Origin: Littorina saxatilis
Lineage: Eukaryota > Mollusca > Gastropoda > Littorinimorpha > Littorinidae
Assembly: GCF_037325665.1 (NCBI RefSeq)
Contig: NC_090261.1
Location: 59,276,089-59,340,088, forward strand
Reading direction: 5' to 3'
Length of the DNA: 64,000 nt
Shown here in pieces: positions 30,920 to 41,854 of the stretch; the stretch's first letter is position 1; every line of letters begins with the position of its first letter. The notes beneath the pieces are model-generated. The model was not told where the DNA came from. It worked only from the letters and a program-made list of their open reading frames with translations, and did not search any database. The position numbers and the translations under genes are program-made.

Positions 30920-33190
30920 CCCATGTCCAGTGTGTTTGCAGATGGTGTGTCAGTGTGTTTGGTCATGTATGCAGATGGTGTGTCTGGTCAGGAGCTACAC
31001 TACAGATGTTCTGCATTGGTCTGTTTGCTGTCCTGAACAGTAACATGGCGGCTGGACTTGAAGATGAGTGTTCAGTGTGCATATAAACAGGAAAATCTAC
31101 TTGCACTAACATACGGTGTGTCCCTGTATCTGGTCAGGTGCTACACTAAAATGTGCTACGTTTCTCTGTTTTCTGTATGAAACCCAACACTACAGCTGGA
31201 CTTTAAGCAAGTGTTCAGTGTACTTAAAACTGGATGGTGTTCCAGCACCTACAGATGGTATGCCCATGTACCGGGTCCAGAGCTACACTGGAATGTCCTG
31301 TATTTCCCTGTTTTGTGCCTTTGAGTTTGACCACATCATGACATCTGGGCTAGAAGCAAGCGCTCAGTGTACATAAAACTCACATGAGAATCTTCAGACT
31401 TTTGGCTGAAATCAGACTTTCTGTGAGCCACAAAGGTACAATTTCATAGCAATTTAATGATTCATGTCCACCGGCTTGGTAGGCCTAGTGGTAAGGCGTC
31501 CGCCCCGTGATCGGGAGGTCGTGGGTTTGAACCCCGGCCGGGTCATACCTAAGTCTTTAAAATTGGCAAACTAGTGGCTGCTCCGCCTGGCGTCTGGCAT
31601 TATGGGGTTAGTGCTAGGACTGGTTGGTCCGGTGTCAGAATAATGTGACTGGGTGAGACATGAAGCCTGTGCTGCGACTTCTGTCTTGTGTGTGGCACAC
31701 GTTATATGTCAAAGCAGCACCGCCCTGATATGGCCCTTCGTGGTCGGCTGGGCGTTAAGCAAACAAACAAACAAATGATTCATGTCCAGAATGTCTGTAT
31801 TATCTAGGAATCGTGGGCCATTTCAGTCTGCTCACACTAACGGAAGTGTGTACAAAAAGAGGCATCTGTCAGTGTGGCCCTATGGGTGGTACTGTCATGG
31901 GAGGTGGACTCAAAGAAAGTATTCAGCGTACATAAAAATTGCTTACACTAAGTGCTGACAAAGAGCCGACTGCTTGACCCTGCTAGTGTTGCTCTCAAGG
32001 CAGCTGGACTCAAAGGGAGTCCTCACTGTACATAAAAATAGGAATGTCTGCTGGCACTAACAGAAGTGCTGACAGTCAGTGGGTTTATGAGTTCAATTGT
32101 GGCACTAAGAGATTACAGTCATCAAAAATGCAGGCGGGCAGTGGCTAAAAGTGTGCTTTCTTTTGTACTGGTATTTGGCTTAACCCTTTCTACCCCACCG
32201 ACATTGACCAAGTTTGTTTTAGCCGAGACCAGCTGTGCTGCAGCAGGTCACTCAGAATTGTAGTAACTGTGTATCAACACGCTGGAATGCAGGCGTTAGA
32301 TGGACGTTACAGGAAGCGACTAAAGCTAATACTGTAACAGTCTGAGCGGATATATCCGTACCTGGTCAGATAGAGCCATATGAGTGGGTATGGATATATT
32401 CGTACCTGGGAGACAATGAGTTAATGTGTGCTTTCCTCCGTACTGGTATTGTCGGAAGAAGAAGCAGGAATTACAAGTAAACCACCGAAAGGAGTTGCTG
32501 GCTGCAAAATTATGGCTGCAGTTTCAACGTTCTGCTGTATTAAGTGCAGGCTTCCCTTGTTGTCTTGAAGCAACAGATGTGTAGGTGCTGATCTGAGATT
32601 GGATTGTGTGCGAGTGTGGTGTGTGTGTGTGTGTGTGCGTTTCTTTTGCTGAATTATCCAGTCAGGGGTTTTGAAGGACACAGTACTCCTAAGCAAAGCT
32701 CAAGGGTTTTGAGTAAACCCAACCTGAAGGTTCTGACAAACCAACAATGCTCAGATGCAGGGCTACATTGGAAACTGGCTGCAATTTTGGATTGTATGAA
32801 ATATTAATGAATTTTTGTGTGTGAATGATCTTGATTGTGTTCTGAGATTGAGAAACTTCGACGTTTTCTTTCTGATTGCTTCTCCTTTTTACATTTGGGT
32901 TATTCTTCAGAGCTGTGTACCATTTTTCCGACCTTGATTTTCAGTCCTTTAAATGTTTATAACATATTTTAAATGGCAACAAGAATGTATCCTCTTTACT
33001 TTTTTTATAGTTAAACTCCAGTTAGATAATGATACAGACATGCAACAAAAACATATTATATATTTTTGTCTTCTTTTAAAAAATAATGTGTTCAAATCCA
33101 TTTCACAACCTTTGGGTTTCCATGTTACGAAGTTGAAGTACTTTATAACCCTTGTGATTTACTGAATGTAGACAAAATATGCAAGTATGT
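30920..33190. other. TBP 3' flank, probable long 3' UTR plus one SINE
   Basis: After the TBP stop there are several loosely repeated phrases (GCTACACTA, AAGTGTTCAGTGTACATAAA near 31060-31380, 31910 and 32010), so this part arose partly by internal duplication. One SINE is inserted at 31471. There are no exons. A candidate AATAAA stands at 34113, but whether the UTR extends so far is unknown. Confidence 0.45.
31471..31773 (+). repeat. tRNA-derived SINE, family 2, with 15-bp target duplication
   Basis: The head is GGCCTAGTGGTAAGGCGTCC and GTGGGTTTGAACCCCGG. The body is GCTCCGCCTGGCGTCTGGCA and ATGGCCCTTCGTGGTCGGCT, and the tail is GGCGTTAAGCAAACAAACAA. The direct repeat AATGATTCATGTCCA flanks it exactly (31456-31470 and 31774-31788). 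Confidence 0.92.
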
Positions 33191-33692
33191 GGACTGAGTG
33201 GTAACGCACTTGCGCTCGGAAGCGAGAGGTTGCGAGTTCGACCCTGGGTCAGGGCGTTAGCAATTTTCTCCCCCCTTTCCTAACCTAGGTGGTGGGTTCA
33301 AGTGCTAGTCTTTCGGATGAGACGAAAAACCGAGGTCCCTTCGTGTACACTACATTGGGGTGTGCACGTTAAAGATCCCACGATTGACAAAAAGGTCTTT
33401 CCTGGCAAAATTGTATAGGCATAGATAAAAATGTCCACCAAAATACCTGTGTGACTTGGAATAATAGGCCGTGAAAAAGTAGGATATGCGCCGAAATGGC
33501 TGCGATCTGCTGGCCGATGTGAATGCGTGATGTATTGTGTAAAAAAATTCAATCTCACACGGCATAAATAAATCCCTGCGCCTTGAATATGTGCGCGATA
33601 TAAATTCCATAAAAAAAAATTTTTAAAAAATCCCTGCGCTTAGAACTGTACCCACGGAATACGTGCGATATAAGCCTCATATTGATTGATTG
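33191..33692 (+). repeat. tRNA-derived SINE, family 1 (head a), full copy
   Basis: Head GGACTGAGTGGTAACGCACT, B box GCGAGTTCGACCC, conserved body, and tail CATATTGATTGATTGA. It is the same family as 3999-4503 but on the plus strand. Confidence 0.88.
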
Positions 33693-35373
33693 AAGTATTT
33701 CTAATTCCTTATCTGCAGGTCAAGGATATATATATATATATATTGAACCAGGTCTTATTAGTTAAATCAATTTGTATGGTTAAAATGTCTCAGCTAAGTA
33801 ATTAAATATCAACTTTGTAACATGGTTTCCACTGGTACACAGCTCTGAAGAATAACCAATTTATTTAATTTGTGTGAGTTCATGATCTGATTCTGAATCT
33901 TTTAATAAGATTAAGAGCATGGGACATCCAAGGAAATGAGATGTAATTGTCAACTTCTTTTCATGTTCATGTTACTTTCTGAGTTTCAAAGTTTCATATT
34001 TTCCAACAATTTCTTTGTTCACCAAGTAATATTGAACATTGCTATGGAAAACTCTGTTGTCATTAAGATTTGGTTTGATTGTGGCGAAGGGTGAAGTAAG
34101 CATGTGATTAAAAATAAAACAAAATTTGTTTGTAAATAAATACACTGCAAAAGTGATGCCATCCTGTTTGTGTTTACTTGAATGTTAAAAAAGAATCTAC
34201 GTGTGTGTTCACGATTTTCCAAATGACAAAACTCGACTAGCAGACATTGCTCAAGACTTGGCTGTCATTCATGTTTTAAATATTTTATTGCCAAACTTAC
34301 GGCACGCAAACAAAAAAGTACTTACTTTAACAACAGCAAAATTATCCCCACTTATTCTGACATTCATGATTCAAACAGGCATTTCAAAATCTTTTTTCAG
34401 GAATATAACACAGCACACTTTCTTTACACTTACAGTTTAAAAACGGCATTATGTTTCAATGGGGAAAAAGTGACAGATTTGTGAAGCTGCATGCAACTCC
34501 AACATTTCACACTAAAACATTAACCATGTCACAAGAAAATTCAAGGTACCGCCCTTCCAGCAAAAACAATCTGTCCAGGCTTTCACATAGAATAAGAGCA
34601 TTCTTTCATTTACAGGACTGGGAATGATACGCCTTTCGTCGTAGATACGACAAAGTCCTTTTCTAATTGTGTTTATTTATTTATTTATTTATTTATTTAT
34701 TTGTTGCTTAACATCCAGCCGACTACGCAGAGCCATATCAGGACGAGGAAGGGGGGGATGAAGGGGGCCACTTGTCAAGCGATTCCTGTTTACAAATGCA
34801 CTAACCCATTACTTGTGTCCCAGCAGGCTTTAGTAAAACTAAATTAATACCTACTGGAAGATTACCAGTTTCCAGTATGTTAAAATAGGCTTAACCTATC
34901 TACTGCTGGACTTACATCAGAACACTAACAGATTAAACTATACATGAATCGCGAGACAAGCGGCAAGAGAAGAGATTTTTGGAAAAAATACAGGTGAATG
35001 AGCAAGAAGGCAGAAAAAAGAAAAGAATTCATGAAGAAAAAGAGAGCATGACAGGAAAGAGGAACCAAAAATCTACCTAACAGCAAACTAGAAAGCTCCT
35101 GCGGTTCCAAAAACAGGAGGGGCCTTTAATTTCATAACCGCAGTGCCCCACTGCGGGATTCTAATTGTGTAAGAAAAGAGCCTCCGTGTGCCCTTAAAAA
35201 TGCTTGAAACGCAACATTTTCCCCGTCAGTACGCCCAAACCACTTTTCCTCGTTCCCAGGCCCGATTCAGACATAAACGAAAAATCTGCGTGGCTGCATT
35301 CTATGTAGCAGATTGATTCGGGTGTCTGTTACAAAATAAACTGAACAAAGACTTCCCAGACTGCACAGGACAA
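33693..35373. other. TBP-C6orf120 intergenic, mostly unique AT-rich DNA
   Basis: It holds a short TA repeat at 33727 and a reversed fragment of SINE family 2 near 34670-34770 (tail TTATTTATTTGTTGCTTAAC, then CAGCCGACTACGC). A candidate AATAAA is at 34113. No gene is recognised. Confidence 0.5.
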
Positions 35374-35503
35374 AGCCAGGCTGTGGATAGTTGTCTTGTA
35401 TTGAAGTTGAAGGATGCTTTTATCCGAGGTAAAAGCCAGGGTTGATGATAGTTGGCTTGTATTGAAGTTGAAGGATGCTTTTATCCGAGGTAAAAGCCAG
35501 GGA
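35374..35503. repeat. Two-copy 60-bp tandem duplication
   Basis: A unit containing TTGTATTGAAGTTGAAGGAT and GCTTTTATCCGAGGTAAAAG is present twice, almost identical, indicating a recent tandem duplication. Confidence 0.8.
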
Positions 35504-35668
35504 AATATAGCGGAAAATGCACAAGTTCCATTGGTTTTATTATTTGCTTTCTTCACATTTGCCAAAGCCATAATAATGTACAGCTTGTTAATGTTATAAA
35601 AATGGAAATAAGATATACTTGATATTAATTCAAAAGCATTTGTAACAGTACTCTCTCCAGTTAGTGAG

Positions 35669-35938
35669 GCAGAAGGGGACTTAGTCGACCAAAAGTGGGT
35701 GCATTCCCTGTAGGTGCACTTCAGGTAGGCGTTTTCCCCGTATATTCTACACAGCAGGAGTTAGAACATCACATGTGTTAAACAACTGACAAGACAGCAA
35801 TTCTGTGGCGAGTGGTCACATCATTGTGGTGTAACGTGTTGTTCTGAGCTGAAGGCGAAGCAGCCGCATCAGTGTTGTTACATGAAGTGCACCTACAGGG
35901 AATGCACCCACTTTTGGTCGACTTAGACCCCTTCTGCA
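35669..35938. mobile_element. hAT-type MITE with 8-bp target duplication
   Basis: Inverted ends of about 50 bp (GCAGAAGGGGACTTAGTCGA, AAAAGTGGGTGCATTCCCTG) are flanked by TTAGTGAG at 35661-35668 and 35939-35946. The 270-bp interior has no coding capacity. It is a clean insertion in intergenic DNA. Confidence 0.8.
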
Positions 35939-35946
35939 TTAGTGAG

Positions 35947-36564
35947 CTATGCACAAAAATCTTTGTTACAAAACAACGAACCTAAACAAGGTCAGTGGTT
36001 AGATTGCAATAACTCAAACTGACCCCTCTCTCTCTTTCTCTCTCATCAGTTCAGGCTTTCACACAAGTCATATGATGGATAGTAATTGTAACTGTCCATG
36101 ATACTTCGGAATCCCTCCCCCCCTACATACCCACCCCAGGCAAATGATTGGTGCCCTCAGTTTTAGGTCATTTACAATTACATGCAGTAAACTGAGTAAT
36201 GTAATCATGCTTTCATATTTGAATAAAATGGTAACACATACTTTGGACAAAATAAATATGAATGCAAGATTTGGGGTCAGAAACAACATTTTGGCCATAT
36301 TGGCAGTTCACTGTCAACTTGTGGCCAACATGGCAGTTAACTGTTAACTTGTGGCCAACATGGCAGTGTGGCACCCAAAATTGGGACAATACCCAATGTT
36401 TACAAACCTAGCTCGGACAGGCAGTTATGCATTAAGTCCTTACATGTGTGAATTTCTGTTTGAAAAGATTCTTCCGAACAAAAGTTAATGCAAGTACAAC
36501 AGAAATATTGAATAAAGATTTAACTTGCTTTTGGAGCAAAGAAATACAATGGATCAGATTGATT
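35947..36564. other. Intergenic, no gene
   Basis: A short repeated phrase (CAACTTGTGGCCAACATGGCAG, two copies near 36314 and 36349) is present; nothing else is recognised. Confidence 0.5.
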
Positions 36565-36579
36565 ACTTCATTCCCACCA

Positions 36580-36887
36580 CCGGCACGGTTGGCCTAGTGG
36601 TAAGGCGTCCGCCCAGTGAGCGGGAGGTCGTGGGTTCGAACCCCGGCCGGGTCATACCTAAGACTTTAAAATTGGCAATCTAGTGGCTGCTCCGCCTGGC
36701 GTCTGGCATTATGGGGTTAGTGCTAGGACTGGTTGGTCCGGTGTCAGAATAATGTGACTGGGTGAGACATGAAGCCTGTGCTGCGACTTCTGTCTTGTGT
36801 GTGGCGCACGTTATATGTCAAAGCAGCACCGCCCTGATATGGCCCTTTGTGGTCGGCTGGGCGTTAAGCAAGCAAACAAACAAACAA
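36580..36887 (+). repeat. tRNA-derived SINE, family 2, second copy with target duplication
   Basis: It is about 97 percent like 31471-31773 by eye, with the same tRNA head and AAACAAACAA tail. The direct repeat ACTTCATTCCCACCA flanks it at 36565-36579 and 36888-36902. Confidence 0.92.
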
Positions 36888-37087
36888 ACTTCATTCCCAC
36901 CAACAACCTCCCAACCAAAAAAACACCACAACTTTGTGAATAGTTAAAGCCTGTATGGACAGCATATTGGCAAGATATTCCTCCTTTTCATGAGTCTGGT
37001 TCCAGCTGTAACCAAAAACATCTGTGGGCTACACAGGGGACTATCAAATCATCATCCATTCAAAACACATTTTTCTCAAATATTCTT

Positions 37088-37093
37088 TTTATT
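37088..37093 (-). terminator. Polyadenylation signal AATAAA for C6orf120
   Basis: TTTATT on the plus strand gives AATAAA on the minus strand about 410 bp after the C6orf120 stop. Confidence 0.45.
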
Positions 37094-37164
37094 ACTCTAT
37101 CATTCCATTGCTGGGAACTTCGGTTCACTAGTGAAAAGCTAGCTCACAGCAACAAGAGTCAAGC

Positions 37165-37262
37165 TGACCTCTTGCCATCTCCGCTGGACTACAACCTAAG
37201 AGGATCTGAGAATCACAAGTCCATGGCAGTGTTCTACCAACTGAGCTACAAGACCACAACCA
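37165..37262 (-). repeat. Decayed tRNA-like sequence
   Basis: The minus strand reads TGTAGCTCAGTTGGTAGAAC, a good A box, then TTGTGATTCTCAGATCC, with a B-box region too decayed for a tRNA gene. It is probably a SINE head in the C6orf120 3' UTR. Confidence 0.5.
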
Positions 37263-37501
37263 TTGTTTTACTGAACAATCGTGTTTCGATGAACTCTGGT
37301 GTGTGTCAAAAGGAAGTGTCCAATCTATCAAGGTACAAAACTGTTTCCAAGTATCATGGACAGTCACAATAAAAATTTAAACAAATTAAAAATGGATACA
37401 CGTGCTTCAAATCCGTGTGTACGGCACACTCAGGCATCATCACAAAACACAGTTTACCTTTCTCACACACCAATCTCAATCAATAAGGCAAGATATTACA
37501 T

Positions 37502-38128
37502 TTACACGATGATCTCGAACACAAATTTCAAGACCGTCATGAGAATAACCCACCATATGGACTCTTCTTCCTCTTCCTGTTGGTTGTCCTGCACTGGTGA
37601 TTTCCTGTTCGTCCTGGACTTGCCCTTAGTGTTGTCTTTAGAATAATCGTCATCATAGTCATGATCAAAATAATGGAATCTCTGAAACAGCTGCTCATAT
37701 TCATCCACCTCCACCTCCGTTATTACCTTGATGTCTAGCTTGTAGGAGGACTGAAAGTGAAAGGGGTGTGCATACAGTCCGATCCCGATGGGTCTGCTCA
37801 TGAAGGAGTGAATGTCCACTATCTCCACACCACAGCTATCTGATTTCAATTCATAGTCCGTGAATGTGGGGTGAAGTGTGGTGCCTGAGACATACAGGTC
37901 TACGTCCCCCTTCAGGCTGTGCAGCTCCAGGCGAAGCCATCCTTCTCCGCTTAATTTGTAATACGTGAAGTTTTCAGCGTATAACACACCACTGACAGTC
38001 TGGACGGAGTCAGACACTACCTGCTGGGAGAAAAGAGCCGCACTCCACAGTGTTGTCAGCATGAATGCGTAGAAGTTTGTGAAGGAAGGCCAGGTCCTCC
38101 ACAGCTGTCGAAATTCCTGAGAACCCAT
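37502..38128 (-). CDS. C6orf120: UPF0669 protein, C6orf120 homologue (secreted)
   Basis: A single coding exon on the minus strand encodes 208 residues. An N-terminal hydrophobic segment (about residues 17-36, FTNFYAFMLTTLWSAALFSQ) is a likely signal peptide. The family core follows: LRLELHSLKGDVDLYVSGTT, LHPTFTDYELKSDSCG, RPIGIGLYAHPFHF, all close to human C6orf120. Then comes an acidic, low-complexity stretch and a hydrophobic C-terminus (ESIWWVILMTVLKFVFEIIV). One NFT glycosylation sequon lies in the core. Human C6orf120 is a small secreted glycoprotein of uncertain role. The sequence TTTATTTGCAG about 10 bp upstream of ATG 38128 looks like a splice acceptor, so a non-coding 5' exon probably lies further right, towards STYX. 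The gene is convergent with TBP and divergent from STYX. Confidence 0.92.
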   Translation of the reverse strand: MGSQEFRQLWRTWPSFTNFYAFMLTTLWSAALFSQQVVSDSVQTVSGVLYAENFTYYKLSGEGWLRLELHSLKGDVDLYVSGTTLHPTFTDYELKSDSCGVEIVDIHSFMSRPIGIGLYAHPFHFQSSYKLDIKVITEVEVDEYEQLFQRFHYFDHDYDDDYSKDNTKGKSRTNRKSPVQDNQQEEEEESIWWVILMTVLKFVFEIIV

Positions 38129-38332
38129 GGGATGGATGCTGCAAATAAAACAAACATGCCGGTTATAGGTTTATGTACTTGTCAGCATTAAAAGCATAAC
38201 ACCCTTCTACTTCTAGTTGTTTTTTTTACTAAAAGAAATTAGACTTCTTAAAAGGAAAATGGTGTTAATAAAACTGCATTTAAAACATCACAACTGTAAA
38301 TCGTTCTGAAATACATAATGTTATGTTATATA

Positions 38333-38755
38333 AAGTCTTATATCGCGCGCGTATCTCCAAACTCGGACTCAAGGCGCAGGGATCTATTTATGCCATGTGA
38401 GATAGAATTTTTTACACAATACATCACGCATTCACATCGACCAGCAGATCGCAGCCATTTCGGCGCATGTCCTACTTTTCACGGCCTATTATTCCAAGTC
38501 ACACGGCCGGGTATTTTGGTGGACATTTTTTTATCTATGCCTATACAATTTTGCCAGGAAAGACCCTTTTGTCAATCGTGGGATCTTTAACGTGCACACC
38601 CCAATGTAGTGTACACAAAGGGACCTCGGTTTTTCGTCTCATCCGAAAGATTACCCACCACCTAGGTTAGGAAAGGGGGGAGAAAATTGCTAACGCCCTT
38701 ACCCAGGGTCGAACTCGCTTCTGAGCGCAAGTGCATTACCACTTGGCCACCCAGT
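38333..38755 (-). repeat. tRNA-derived SINE, family 1 (head a), shortened tail
   Basis: It has the same body and head as 3999-4503, but the tail side is shorter. It lies upstream of C6orf120. Confidence 0.82.
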
Positions 38756-39870
38756 CCTTGTCTTCCCCAACATGTGGAGCACACACACACACACAGTCAT
38801 GTATGGCAGTTACTCGATCTGTACCGTACACGAGTCATTAAGTCCTTTCTTCAGTTAGGCATATGTGTAGGTAGTAGGGAAAATCAGTTTAGGCCTTGCT
38901 GCCTTTTTTTTAGACCCCTCATTACATTCCAAATTGTATTTGAGTGTGCATGATAATGTATGCTTAATTTTAAACTTGTGTGACAATTGCATGTCCCTCA
39001 TAATATACATGCAGGCTTATATATATCCTCAGTGGTTGTTCTGTGTCCAGTCAGTTCTTAAGTTAATGGTTTGATTGGTATTAATAGCCATTTTGGTTTT
39101 GTCAGACAGTGAGTTCCAAACTGGTGCAACTCTTTTCAGTGAACCATATGATTATTTGATCAACCAGGGGTGATTCTAGGTGACCTGCTAAATGTTATAG
39201 CAGTCAGGCTGGAACCCTTTTTGTTAGTCACTATAAAAGTAACAACAACAAACTAACATTTTGAAATAAAAATATCGGGGTGACTTATTCTAGAAATGAC
39301 ACTTATTTTTAACAATTAAACAATATTATACCATGTTAAAATACTGATAAGCCAATTTCGTCGCTGGAGGTGGGTGTACCTAGCTGCTGGCTCATGTTGA
39401 TATCCATTTCCTCCACATGTCTGTTATCATTTGCTAACAGTCAGCAAATTAGAAATAACTCATAACATTGGTTTCTGTAAACTGAATCTAGTATAACGTA
39501 ACGTTTCCCGTTGTTCTTGTGTTTTACATTGTCAGGGGAAAAACAAAATATTGGAGTGATTATTCCTGCGATATCAACAGCAGTGAAAGCCAGTGAAAAT
39601 AATGTTCTAATTGTTATCAGTTAACAGACCACATGTATACCTTTAAAGCGAAACTGTGCAGTAACGCCCCGCAAACAGGAAAAACAATGTTCCAACCCCC
39701 GTTTCGTCTGTTTCCGATTTTGTTCTTCAAGGGCAAGTAATGCACAACCCCAAGTTTTGGTGTACGTGGGTGATCCCCCCTTGAACGCAGAAAGGAAAGC
39801 AAAACCATCGGCCCAAACCAACGTCACTTCACTAAATTGTCAAAAAGCGCTCCAGTATGAGTATTTCTTG
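38756..39870. promoter_or_regulatory. Interval upstream of STYX and C6orf120
   Basis: AT-rich sequence without recognised repeats, and probably the site of both start regions. No TATA box is obvious near the STYX ATG. The proximal part (39650-39860) is more GC-rich. Confidence 0.35.
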
Positions 39871-41771
39871 ATGGACGACACAATCTCATTTCCAGCTTTA
39901 CCAGATGGTGCATTTATGAAGGTACGCTATTGATAAAAAGTTTTTTAAAAAACACCTACTGTAGCCGTAGGAGTAGTGATCGATGGATACAGTTTCACCA
40001 CTACCACAGTACCAGTACCACTGCCACTGCAGTGCAAGGTACCAGTGTATGGGCGGGTGTGTGTGCCTCGTGTGACCCATCTTTCAGAAATGAATTTTTT
40101 TTTTAAACAAGAATTCGCCCCCCCCCCCCCCCCCATCCCCCCAAAAAGGTGAGACAACTGTTTTCCTGTGACAACTTTGAACTTTTGGTCATTCAGTGGC
40201 TGGCACTCATACACCTCAACTTTTTGTCATTCTGCGGTAGGTAGTCATACTCCTCAACCCACGGGTAAATAAATGTTAAACATTTAAAAAAAAAAGTCTT
40301 TTACGTTTTAAATTTAAAACACACCATCCACAAAACTGTTCAACACTGCCTCAGTCATTAAACTACCACTACCACCTCAACACTCCTCCTCTAGCTTTAC
40401 CTGCATCTTCTTTAGTTCATACATTGACGAGTGTGACTCTAATGATTTTCCATATTTCAGGAAGTAGATTGGCAGTACAAATGGCGTCGGGAAATGCAGG
40501 TAATTTGATCAACAGTTTTGTTTTACATCTATAAAATTAATTACTTGTATGGTGCTTTGATATGTCACACATGTTCATAGAATACAGCACGACACCATTA
40601 TCATGCATGAGAATTGTTTGTTGAAACGCACATTTCAGCCGTAGTAAAATTGATTTTTCTTGAAAAGAAAGTAATGTCCATGAGGAAAATAAGTTAGGGA
40701 ATGATAAAAAAAAGTTAGTGTACGAATATACATATGTAAGTTTTCAATTGAGGTCTACCGAATGATGTCTCACAAAGTGCGTGGTCGTCCTTGGCGGTTA
40801 AGAAAGCCGCCGCGATCATTGCGCAGACGACACTTCTAGACCGCCAATATTTTTTTGTGCATCACGTGCTCCACATAAATCGGCCGGAAACGAAGCAGTT
40901 GGGAAACCTGGATATGTTCAGTGTGCCGGGGATTGCTAAATGGAAAATGGGAACAAAAATAATAATAATGATAATAATAATACGAATATTTATAACGCGC
41001 ACATATCTCACCAGCAGGCGACTCAAGGCGCACATACACTCGTTCACACACACGGAGACTTAAAGTCACTAGCACACACACACCATCAACCATTAAAATA
41101 TGTACAGTTATTCAGGGTGGGATGGGGTGGGCAGTGTAGAATGCATGGATTATTTGGAAAAAATGAATGTCTTGAGTGCAGATTTGAATGATTCGAGGGA
41201 CTGTTGTTGACGGAGGGGGAGAGGTAGTGTGTTCCATTGGCTAGGTGCTTGGAAAGAAAATGAGCGTTGACCTGCTGTTTTGAGTTTGGTGTGGGGGATG
41301 TTGAGCTTGAGGGAGTCGGCAGATGATCTGAGTGTTCGTGAAGGGACATAGAGAGAAAGAGAGTCGGAGAGATAGGCAGGGGCGAGACCATGGAGGCATT
41401 TGTAGGTGAGAGTGTTGATTTTGTAGGTGATTCGGGCAGAAACGGGCAACCAGTGGAGCTGATTTAGGAGGGGGGTGATATGATCTCTCTTTTTCTTTCG
41501 TAGGACAAATATCGGGGAAGCTTTTATAGATTATATATGTCCCCTCCTGGGACCCCCTCCGCCTTCCCCCAGGTTTCAGAGTGGGTTTTTTCTGTCAGTT
41601 AATTCTCATGCCTTATCAAAATTCAAAGTGTAAAAGCAATGTAACAGAGAATACCAAGGTTGCTTGTACATGTAGTGCTGTATTTTTTTTATGTCGTCAT
41701 TTACTTTTTCAGGAAATCATCCCTGGCTTGTACCTTGGTCCATATGCTGCTGCCACAAAGTCAAAAGTTAG

Positions 41772-41802
<31 letters not shown>

Positions 41803-41815
41803 CTGTCTGTCTAAC

Positions 41816-41854
<39 letters not shown>

